Part shown: piece by piece, positions 18,168 to 25,228 of the stretch
How the letters are laid out: each line of letters starts with the position of its first letter
Position numbering within the stretch: the first letter of the stretch is position 1
DNA from: Novosphingobium sp.
GTDB taxonomy: Bacteria; Pseudomonadota; Alphaproteobacteria; Sphingomonadales; Sphingomonadaceae
Reading direction: 5' to 3'
Length of the DNA stretch: 64,000 nt
Assembly (NCBI GenBank): GCA_017745295.1
Contig: JAGHZR010000007.1
Coordinates: 62,001 to 126,000, forward strand
The notes under the pieces: model-generated
Database searches by the model: none
Seen by the model: only the letters and a program-made list of their open reading frames with translations
Told to the model about the DNA's origin: nothing
Position numbers and translations under genes: made by a program

Positions 18168-18188
18168 TTGTCTCACCACTGTAGACAA
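18168..18188. promoter_or_regulatory. Dyad operator between mccB and lysR-type gene
   Basis: TTGTCT-N9-AGACAA is a perfect 6-bp inverted repeat in the 125-bp divergent region. The spacing (about 15-21 bp overall, T-N11-A contained within) matches LysR-type recognition sites. It is 51 bases before mccB and 55 before the LysR gene. Confidence 0.55.
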
Positions 18189-18242
18189 GCGCAAGCCTCC
18201 GCGGAAATTGAAAGTTTCCGCCCTTCGTAATAGATCGTGTCT

Positions 18243-19094
18243 ATGATCGACCAATATCTGCTGCGCTACTTCCTTGCCGTGGCCGAAACCGGCAATTTCA
18301 GCCGTGCGGCGCGTAGCGTGGCCGTCACCCAGCCGACGCTTTCGGCGGGGATCGCCAAGCTGGAACGCGAACTGGGCGCGCGCCTGTTCGACAGGGATCG
18401 CCAGCGCGTCGCCCTGACTCCGGCAGGCAGTCGGTTCCTTGTCCGCGCCCGCCGCATCGCCGCCGAATACGAGCATGCTCTCGTCGAACTGGCACAGCCC
18501 TCAGAGCCGAGCCTGCTGCGCGTCGGCGTGCTGAATACCATCCCCACCCACCTGATCGGCCGCGCCTTGGCGCAGCATCGGGCTCAGGGTGGAGAAACGC
18601 TGGAACTGCTCGACGGCAGCGAGCGCGATCTGGCCGAGCGGCTGGAACGCGGAAGGATCGACGTGGCGCTTACCGTCATACGGCCGCACCACGCCCGCTA
18701 TCAGCCCGAAGTGCTGTCCCGCGAGCGTTACATGATGGTCCTGCCGCCCGACCATCCGCTGGCTGGCCAGCGCGAGGTGCTTGCCGAGCAGCTTGCGCAG
18801 GATCGCATGGCGCTGCGCCGCCATTGCGAGGCACTGCCCGAGATCAACCGCTTCTTCACCCAGCGCGGCGTCCGCCCTCGCTTCGTGCTCAAGACCACCA
18901 GTGACGAACGCGTCCTCTCGGTCATTCGGAACGGCGCCGGGGTCGGCATGATGCCGGAAGGCTTCGCGGACGGCTCGGTACGCTTCGTTGCGGTGCGCGA
19001 CTTCGAACTCACGCGGGAAATCGGAATGCTCCATGCCGGGGGCGCGCCGGCGAGCCCGTTCCTGGAGATTCTGCGGCGCTGCTATCGCGGCTGA
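18243..19094 (+). CDS. LysR-type transcriptional regulator, probable regulator of the mcc operon
   Basis: 283 residues: an N-terminal winged HTH (YLLRYFLAVAETGNFSRAAR, then VTQPTLSAGIAKLERELG) and a C-terminal effector-binding domain (about residues 90-283). ATG 18243 was chosen over the GTG six bases upstream. It is divergent from mccB with a dyad operator between them, the standard arrangement for autoregulation and activation of the neighbouring operon. The inducer would be a carboxylase-pathway acyl-CoA or acid (inference). Confidence 0.88.
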   Translation: MIDQYLLRYFLAVAETGNFSRAARSVAVTQPTLSAGIAKLERELGARLFDRDRQRVALTPAGSRFLVRARRIAAEYEHALVELAQPSEPSLLRVGVLNTIPTHLIGRALAQHRAQGGETLELLDGSERDLAERLERGRIDVALTVIRPHHARYQPEVLSRERYMMVLPPDHPLAGQREVLAEQLAQDRMALRRHCEALPEINRFFTQRGVRPRFVLKTTSDERVLSVIRNGAGVGMMPEGFADGSVRFVAVRDFELTREIGMLHAGGAPASPFLEILRRCYRG

Positions 19095-19097
19095 GCC

Positions 19098-19889
19098 TTA
19101 ACCGGCCAGCTGCTCGCTGAGCGACCGGGCAGCCGCTGCCAGCGCCTCTTTCAGGCGCGGCAATTCGCTGCGCGGTGCGCCGCCGATGCCGATGGCGACC
19201 AGGGCATGGCTCGGTCCGCGCCCTGCCTCGCGTCCGCTTTTCCATACGGGCGCGGCGACGACGGTGACGCCGGAGATATAGTGCCCGGCATCTACCGCCA
19301 CCTCATTCGCACGGGCCTCCGCGACTTGCGCGCACCAATCGTCCCAGAACGGGGCCTCGTCCCAGCGCAGTGTTTCGAAACGCGGCTTCAGGTCTGCCAG
19401 CTCGTATCCGCCGAAAGCCGCGATGCAGCGCCCGGTGGCGGAAACCAGCGCCGGGAAGCGGCTGCCGACTTGCGTCGAGAGCTGGAAGTTCTGTCCGGAC
19501 TGAGACATCGCGGTGACGATGATGTGGTCCAGCCCGAAGATCTGGACGCCCAGCGTGGTCAGTCCGAATTCACGGGCCACGCGGTCGAGGATCGGCTGGG
19601 CAAGGTCGTTGAACTGGTCCCGCCGGAGCCAGGCACGGGCAAGCGTCAGCACCCCCGCATCGAGGGCATAACGCTTGGTGTCCGCGTCGAAAGCCACGAG
19701 ATCCTCGGCAACCAGCGCCCGCAAGGCGTAGAGGCAGGTGCTGGGCACGAGGTTCAGTTCGCGGGCGATGGCCTGCACCCCCATCGGCGTTCCGCGCTTG
19801 CCCAGCAGGCGCAGCACGGCTGCCGCCCGGGCGATGGCGGGGGCCTTGCTGGCGCGCACGGCGTCTTCGAGAGGGGCAATCTGGCTCAT
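19098..19889 (-). CDS. IclR family transcriptional regulator
   Basis: 263 residues with an N-terminal winged HTH (ARAAAVLRLLGKRGTPMGVQ, recognition part LNLVPSTCLYALRALV) and the IclR effector domain (about residues 95-260; SATGRCIAAFGG and YISGVTVVAAPVW are typical). It lies divergently 118 bases upstream of the acyl-CoA synthetase gene, so it probably controls the catabolic cluster that follows. The intergenic DNA is unusually AT-rich and holds repeated and dyad sequences suitable as an operator. Confidence 0.88.
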   Translation of the reverse strand: MSQIAPLEDAVRASKAPAIARAAAVLRLLGKRGTPMGVQAIARELNLVPSTCLYALRALVAEDLVAFDADTKRYALDAGVLTLARAWLRRDQFNDLAQPILDRVAREFGLTTLGVQIFGLDHIIVTAMSQSGQNFQLSTQVGSRFPALVSATGRCIAAFGGYELADLKPRFETLRWDEAPFWDDWCAQVAEARANEVAVDAGHYISGVTVVAAPVWKSGREAGRGPSHALVAIGIGGAPRSELPRLKEALAAAARSLSEQLAG

Positions 19890-19891
19890 CG

Positions 19892-19918
19892 TTCAATATG
19901 TAGAATAGTATTCAATAT
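19892..19918. promoter_or_regulatory. Candidate IclR operator/promoter elements
   Basis: The octamer TTCAATAT occurs at 19892-19899 and again at 19911-19918, flanking a GAATA-G-TATTC palindrome (19903-19913). The site abuts the IclR start codon and is about 90 bases upstream of the synthetase gene. AT-rich palindromes are normal IclR targets; binding is inference. Confidence 0.4.
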
Positions 19919-20007
19919 TTACAAAACAAGCCTGCTTCATCACCTTTGTTGAACATAAGGACAAACGACCGGCCGCGGAGTCGCGTCGGGGTGGAGTGGG
20001 ATGACCG

Positions 20008-21630
20008 ATGGTTAGGCTGACCGAACTGACGAGCTATGCCGACGCGCAGGCCCAAGCTTCGTCGGCCGCGCTGTGGGAACTGTTCGATGGCGACCGCGAG
20101 GTGCTCAACATCGCGCACGAATGCATCACCCGCCATGCCGATGGCTCGGGCCGCGCGGCGGTGCGGATCGCCCATGCAGATGGTCGTGATGAAATCCTCA
20201 GCTTCGATCTGATCGCTGCCGGGGCCGCGCGGTTCGCCCACTGGCTCGATGCCGAGGGTGTGCAGCCGGGCGAGCGCATCGCCTTCATGCTCGAACCCTC
20301 GCTGCCGTTCTACGTCTGCCTGTTCGGGGCGATGCAGACCGGGGCGATCTCCGTGCCGCTGTTCACGCTGTTCGGGCCGGACGCGCTGAAGCTGCGGATC
20401 GACGACTGCAAGCCTTCGATCCTCATTACCAATGCCGAGAAGGCAGACCTCGCGCGCGGGGCGGTGACGGCGGAAAACGGGCTGCGCGTGATCGTCGCGG
20501 ACGAGGGCCTGCTGGACGAGATCGCGAAGTTCCCCGCGACCTACGCGCCGAAGACCAAGGCGGGCGACCTGGCGGTGTTCCAGTACACCAGCGGCACCAC
20601 GCGCGAGCTGCCCGAAGCGGTGAAGCATACGCACAAGGCATTGGTCACGCTGATGTTCGCGGCGCTCTACGGCACCGGGATCAGACCCAAGACCGCAAAC
20701 GGGGAAGGCGATGAGTTCTTCTGCCCGTCCTCGCCCGCATGGGGCCATGGCCTGTGGCACGGAACGCTGGCGCCATTGGGCCTTGGCGTCACCACCGGCA
20801 CATTCGCCGGGCGCTTCGATCCGGTGCGGCTGATGCAGGCGCTGGACGACTACGGCATCACCAACATGTCGGCGGCGGCCACGCACTATCGCATGATGAA
20901 GAACAGCGGCGCGGCGGGGGACTACACGTTCCACTTCCGCAAGCTGTCCTACACCGGGGAGCCGATCGATCCGGCGACGCTGGAATTCATAGACGGGGCT
21001 TTCAAGGTGCCCGTCTGCTCGATGTACGGCACCACCGAGATCGGCGTGGTGCTGGTGAACTATCCGGGTGCGCAGGACTTCACGGTGAAGCCGGGATCGC
21101 TGGGCAAGGCGGTGCCGGGGCAGAAGCTGGAAGTGCAACGTCCCGACGGCACCCCCACCGCTCCGGGCGAAATCGGCGAGCTGATGCTCTGGCGCGCCAA
21201 AAATGGTCAGGGCGGCGGGTGGATGACCACCAAGGACCGCGCGAAGATCGATGACGAAGGCTATTTCTACCACTGCGGCCGCGCGGATGACGTGATCATC
21301 TCGGCGGGCTGGACGATGTCCGCCGTCGAGATCGAGAACACCATGCTGCGGCATGAGAACGTCCTCGAATGCGGCGTGATCGGCGTGCCGGACGAGCAGC
21401 GCGGGCAAGTGGTGAAGGCTTTCGTCGTCGCCAATCGCGCGGGCGACGATGCCTTCGTCAAGGCGCTTCAGGACTTCACCCGCGAACGTCTGGCCCAGCA
21501 CGAATTCCCGCGCATCGTGGAGTTCGTGGAAGAGCTTCCCAAGAACCCGGCCGGCAAGGTCCACCGCAAGATGCTGCGCGATCGCGAGGCGGCGAAGGCT
21601 GCCCCTAATACCGTCTCAGCGGTCGGCTGA
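20008..21630 (+). CDS. AMP-forming acyl-CoA synthetase (ANL superfamily)
   Basis: 540 residues. The AMP-binding loop is YTSGTTRELPEAVKHTH (the usual PK of TSGTTGxPK is altered), followed by the adenine motif SMYGTTEIGV, the hinge region GRADDVIISAGW and the catalytic Lys in NPAGKVHRK. It activates a carboxylic acid to its CoA thioester and resembles medium-chain/benzoate-type ligases more than FadD. It is the first gene of a cluster with MaoC-like, CoA-transferase and SDR genes, so it probably starts breakdown of an imported carboxylate. Substrate unknown. Confidence 0.87.
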   Translation: MVRLTELTSYADAQAQASSAALWELFDGDREVLNIAHECITRHADGSGRAAVRIAHADGRDEILSFDLIAAGAARFAHWLDAEGVQPGERIAFMLEPSLPFYVCLFGAMQTGAISVPLFTLFGPDALKLRIDDCKPSILITNAEKADLARGAVTAENGLRVIVADEGLLDEIAKFPATYAPKTKAGDLAVFQYTSGTTRELPEAVKHTHKALVTLMFAALYGTGIRPKTANGEGDEFFCPSSPAWGHGLWHGTLAPLGLGVTTGTFAGRFDPVRLMQALDDYGITNMSAAATHYRMMKNSGAAGDYTFHFRKLSYTGEPIDPATLEFIDGAFKVPVCSMYGTTEIGVVLVNYPGAQDFTVKPGSLGKAVPGQKLEVQRPDGTPTAPGEIGELMLWRAKNGQGGGWMTTKDRAKIDDEGYFYHCGRADDVIISAGWTMSAVEIENTMLRHENVLECGVIGVPDEQRGQVVKAFVVANRAGDDAFVKALQDFTRERLAQHEFPRIVEFVEELPKNPAGKVHRKMLRDREAAKAAPNTVSAVG

Positions 21631-21662
21631 AACTTATCTCAAGAATTCAGGAGAGTACCGAA

Positions 21663-22805
21663 ATGGCAACGACAGCAGAGCCTACCACCAAGTTCCCCAA
21701 GATCACCGAGGCCGGTCTCGACGATCTGCGCGCTCGCATCGGCGTTAGAATCGAGAACACCGTCGAGCCGTGGAACTACGAAGCCACCCGCGACGCGATC
21801 CGCCACTATGCCCACGGCATCGGCGACGACAATCCGCTGTGGTGCGATCCGGAATATGCCGCGAAGACGAAGTACGGTTCGGTGGTTGCGCTGCCTTCGT
21901 TCCTGTTCACCACCAGTCGCATCGTCTCCGGCTACTGCGGCGGCCTTTCGGGCGTGCACGCGATGTGGGCGGGTGCGGACTGGACCTGGCAGAAGCCGGT
22001 GCTGCGGGGCGACACCATCACCACCGTCGCCTACCTGAAGGATCTGGTCGAGCATCAGACCAAGTTCGCCGGCCGCTCGTTCCAGCAGATCTACCACGTC
22101 GATTTCTACAATCAGCACGGCGAGCAGGTTGCCGGGGCGGATTCGTGGGTGTTCCGTACCGACCGTGACGAGGCGCGCGAACGCGGCACCAAGTACACCG
22201 AAGCGCGTGGTCGCGTGGAGCCTTTCACCCAGGCCCAGCTCGACGAATTCTACGACATCTACGACCGCGAGGACGTGCGCGGCGCCACCCCGCGCTACTT
22301 CGAGGACGTGCAGGTTGGCGACAAGCTGCCGCCGATGATGAAGGGCCCGATGACCGTCACCGGCTTCATCTGCTACGCGCAGGGCTGGGGCGGCCTCTAC
22401 ATCCGCGCCAACAAGCTGGCCTACAAGATGCAGAAGGCGCATCCGGGTCTGGGCATCCGCAACCGCTTCAACGTGCCGGACTGTCCCGAGCGCGTGCACT
22501 GGGACGAGGCCTTCGCTCTCGAAGTGGGCGCGCCGGGCGCTTATGACTACGGCCCGGAGCGTTGCTCGTGGCTGACGCACCACATGACCGACTGGATCGG
22601 GGACGACGGCTTCCTCACCAGGTCGGACTGCCAGATCCGCCGCCACAACCCGGACGGCGACGCGATCGTCATCACCGGCGAAGTGACGCGCAAGTTCGAG
22701 GAGGGCGGCAAGAAATTCGTCGAAGTGGCGCAGAAGGCGACGACCCATCGCGGCGAACTCTCGGCCTTCGGCACCGCCGTTGCGGAACTGCCCAGCCGGA
22801 GCTGA
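21663..22805 (+). CDS. Double-hotdog MaoC/FAS1-type dehydratase-like protein
   Basis: 380 residues that read as two hotdog halves: about 20-180 (with HYAHGIGDDNPLWCDPEYA, a MaoC-type active-site helix) and about 210-375. The N-terminal half matches the FAS1-like dehydratase family. A hydratase or dehydratase acting on enoyl-CoA or beta-hydroxyacyl-CoA is expected. It follows the synthetase by 32 bases, with a ribosome site AGGAGAG before the ATG, in the same operon. The second half keeps the fold but its catalytic residues are not obvious. Confidence 0.78.
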   Translation: MATTAEPTTKFPKITEAGLDDLRARIGVRIENTVEPWNYEATRDAIRHYAHGIGDDNPLWCDPEYAAKTKYGSVVALPSFLFTTSRIVSGYCGGLSGVHAMWAGADWTWQKPVLRGDTITTVAYLKDLVEHQTKFAGRSFQQIYHVDFYNQHGEQVAGADSWVFRTDRDEARERGTKYTEARGRVEPFTQAQLDEFYDIYDREDVRGATPRYFEDVQVGDKLPPMMKGPMTVTGFICYAQGWGGLYIRANKLAYKMQKAHPGLGIRNRFNVPDCPERVHWDEAFALEVGAPGAYDYGPERCSWLTHHMTDWIGDDGFLTRSDCQIRRHNPDGDAIVITGEVTRKFEEGGKKFVEVAQKATTHRGELSAFGTAVAELPSRS

Positions 22806-22935
22806 CGATCGGGCGGCAGGGGAGCGCCGGTGCATCGCCGCCGCGTTCCCTGTCCGCACGGCTTGTGCGCCGTTGCAGCATGGCGCAGCATCGGGGGCCG
22901 TCTTGCGGGATCAGCCCGCAGCAAGAGAGAACGAG

Positions 22936-24138
22936 ATGACCACCGATTGGCCCGGCCCGCTGGCGGGGGTGCGTGTTATCGATTTTACCCGTGTACTGGC
23001 GGGGCCTGCCGCCAGCCTCGCGCTGGCCGACATGGGCGCGGAAGTCTTCAAGATCGAACCGCCCGGCACCGGGGACGAAACCCGCACTTTCCCGCCGACC
23101 CGCGATGGCGAGAGCCACTACTACCTCGCGGTCAATCGCGGCAAGAAATCCATCGTCGTCGACCTCAAGAGCGACGACGGCTTGGCGCTGGTGCGCGATC
23201 TGGCGGCCCGGTGCGACGTGCTGGTGGAGAACTACCGCCCCGGCGTGATGGACCGGCTCGGCCTTGGCTACGAGGCGATGAAGGAGATCAATCCGCGTCT
23301 GATCTACTGTTCGATCTCGGGCTATGGCCAGACCGGCCCGCTGCGCGACCGGCCCAGTTTCGACATCGTGCTTCAGGCCATGTCCGGCGCGCTCTCGATG
23401 AACGGCGAGCCGGACGGGCTGCCGACTAAGCTGGGCATTCCGCTGGGGGATCTGGTCGGCGGCATCAACGGTCCCATCGGTATCCTCTCCGCCCTTTACG
23501 AGCGCGGGCGGACCGGCGTGGGTCGGCATATCGACGTCAGCCTGATGGACGGGCTGATCGGGATGCTGGGCTACATCGCGCAATTGGCCTTCTTCAACGG
23601 CACCGACCCCGGCCGGGTGGGGTCGCAGCATCCCAATCTCGTGCCCTATGGCATCTTCCCGGCGCGCGAGGGTTCGATTGTCATCGCCTGCCTGACGCCG
23701 GGCTTCTGGAGCCGTATCTGCCGCTCCATCGCGCGGCCGGAACTGACCGAAGATCCGCGCTACGACACGCTGGAAAAGCGCCGCGATGCACGGGCGGAGG
23801 TCAACGCCATCGTGACGGCCTTCACCGAGCGGCACAGCGTGGACGAACTGGTGGCGATCTTCACCGCGCACGAAGTGCCGCACGCGCCGATCCTGGGCGT
23901 GTCCGAGGCGCTGGCGCAGCCGCAGGCGGTGGAGCGCGAAATGGTGGTGGAAACGCAGCACAAGACGCTGGGGCCTATCCCCATCGTCAATCGCCCGATC
24001 CGGTTTACCGATGCCCCGCAACCCGTGCCCAGCGCACCGCCGGTGCTGGGCGAGCACACCGATGCCATCCTCGAAGACGTGCTCGATCTATCGCCCGAGC
24101 GGATCACGGCGCTCAGGGCCTCGGGCATCGTTGCGTGA
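22936..24138 (+). CDS. CaiB/BaiF (class III) CoA-transferase
   Basis: 400 residues from ATG 22936, preceded by AAGAGAGAACGAG. Class III features are visible: GVRVIDFTRVLAGPAASLAL, ADMGAEVFKIEPPGTGD, NRGKKSIVVDL, and the catalytic Asp in SFDIVLQAMSG. These enzymes move CoA between carboxylates through aspartyl-CoA intermediates. In this cluster it could activate a pathway acid using an intermediate CoA ester. It lies between the MaoC-like and SDR genes on the same strand. The 130 bases before it hold no gene. Confidence 0.9.
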   Translation: MTTDWPGPLAGVRVIDFTRVLAGPAASLALADMGAEVFKIEPPGTGDETRTFPPTRDGESHYYLAVNRGKKSIVVDLKSDDGLALVRDLAARCDVLVENYRPGVMDRLGLGYEAMKEINPRLIYCSISGYGQTGPLRDRPSFDIVLQAMSGALSMNGEPDGLPTKLGIPLGDLVGGINGPIGILSALYERGRTGVGRHIDVSLMDGLIGMLGYIAQLAFFNGTDPGRVGSQHPNLVPYGIFPAREGSIVIACLTPGFWSRICRSIARPELTEDPRYDTLEKRRDARAEVNAIVTAFTERHSVDELVAIFTAHEVPHAPILGVSEALAQPQAVEREMVVETQHKTLGPIPIVNRPIRFTDAPQPVPSAPPVLGEHTDAILEDVLDLSPERITALRASGIVA

Positions 24139-24148
24139 GACCCGAACC

Positions 24149-24174
24149 TTCGTCACTGCGTTCGCAATGACGAA
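24149..24174. repeat. Short REP-like hairpin
   Basis: TTCGTCACTGCG (24149-24160) and CGCAATGACGAA (24163-24174) form a 12-bp stem with one G-T pair and a 2-base loop between the CoA-transferase and SDR genes. The GTCA(T/C)TGCG core resembles the REP-type element common in sphingomonad intergenic DNA. Confidence 0.4.
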
Positions 24175-24186
24175 ACTGGGTGGGAG

Positions 24187-25113
24187 ATGACTATGCCAGA
24201 CTTGCGCTTCGATAACCGTGTCGCCGTGATCACCGGCGGCGGTCGGGGGCTTGGGCGGGCGCATGCGCTCTTGCTGGCGAGCCGGGGCTGCAAGATCGTC
24301 GTCAACGATCCCGGCGTCTCGATGGCGGGCGATGCCACCGACGAAGGCCCGGCCGAAGCACTCGCTGCCGAAATCCGCGCCTTGGGCGGGGAGGCAGTGG
24401 CCAACACCGATAGCGTCGCCACGCCGGAAGGCGGCAAGGCGATCATCCGGTCGGCGCTCGATACCTTCGGGCGGATCGATATCCTGATCCACTCGGCTGG
24501 AAATGTGAGGCGCGGCAACCTGTCCGAACTCGCCTACGAGGATTTCACCCGCGTCCTCGATGTCCATCTGAGGGGCGCCTATCACGTCGTGCGCGAGGCG
24601 TTTCCGCACATGATCGCTCAGGGCTTCGGGCGCATCGTGCTGACCAGTTCGATCAACGGGCTCTACGGCAAGTCGGACAATGTGACTTACGCAATGTGCA
24701 AGGCGGGGTTCATGGGGTTGTCCAACACCGCCGCGATCGAGGGACAGCACGCCGATGTGAAGTCCAACCTGATCGTGCCCGCCGCCGTCACCCGCATGTC
24801 CGACGGGATCGACACCAGCCAGTTCCCGCCGATGGAGCCGGAGCAGGTGGCGCCGATGGTCGGCTATCTCTGCCACGAGAGCTGCGAGGCTTCGGGGGAG
24901 ATGTTCGTGGCCATGGGTGGCCGTCTGGCGCGGGCCAGGGTGGTGGAGAACGAGGGCGCGTTCCAGCCGGACTGGTCGCTGGAGCAAGTGGCCGAGCGGA
25001 TCGACACGATCCGTAACGGCGGCGGGGTGCTGGCCTTTCCGCCGGTTCCCGACGGCCAGCTCGAACACCTGCTCTATGGCTTCGGCATGATCCGCAACGC
25101 CACGGCCGCCTGA
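24187..25113 (+). CDS. Short-chain dehydrogenase, MFE2/17-beta-HSD4-like
   Basis: 308 residues of the classical SDR fold: NAD-binding GGGRGLGRAHALLLA, catalytic Ser in TSSINGLYG, and the YAMCK pair (Tyr, Lys). The insertion NDPGVSMAGDATDEGPA after beta-2 is a mark of the peroxisomal multifunctional enzyme 2 / 17-beta-HSD4 dehydrogenase group, which oxidises 3-hydroxyacyl-CoAs. With the synthetase, hydratase and CoA-transferase it supplies the dehydrogenation step of a beta-oxidation-like sequence. No thiolase is present nearby. Confidence 0.87.
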   Translation: MTMPDLRFDNRVAVITGGGRGLGRAHALLLASRGCKIVVNDPGVSMAGDATDEGPAEALAAEIRALGGEAVANTDSVATPEGGKAIIRSALDTFGRIDILIHSAGNVRRGNLSELAYEDFTRVLDVHLRGAYHVVREAFPHMIAQGFGRIVLTSSINGLYGKSDNVTYAMCKAGFMGLSNTAAIEGQHADVKSNLIVPAAVTRMSDGIDTSQFPPMEPEQVAPMVGYLCHESCEASGEMFVAMGGRLARARVVENEGAFQPDWSLEQVAERIDTIRNGGGVLAFPPVPDGQLEHLLYGFGMIRNATAA

Positions 25114-25119
25114 ACGGAA

Positions 25120-25153
25120 AAAGCCCGCTCGGTCTTGCGACCGAACGGGCTTT
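25120..25153 (+). terminator. Rho-independent terminator of the acyl-CoA operon
   Basis: A 15-bp stem with one G-T pair (25120-25134 with 25139-25153), loop TTGC, flanked by an A-tract and followed by TTTCTT overlap. It ends the SDR gene and may also serve the convergent receptor gene. Confidence 0.85.
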
Positions 25154-25228
25154 CTTGAACTGCGACCTCCAGGGTGGGTGAGAGAGGCCGCCGTTCCTCC
25201 TGGATCAGAAACCCAAGCTTTTGATGCC

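Noticed and set aside
24149..24174. Terminator between CoA-transferase and SDR genes
   Set aside because: No T-tract follows; the sequence fits a dispersed REP-like hairpin, and the genes probably remain co-transcribed.
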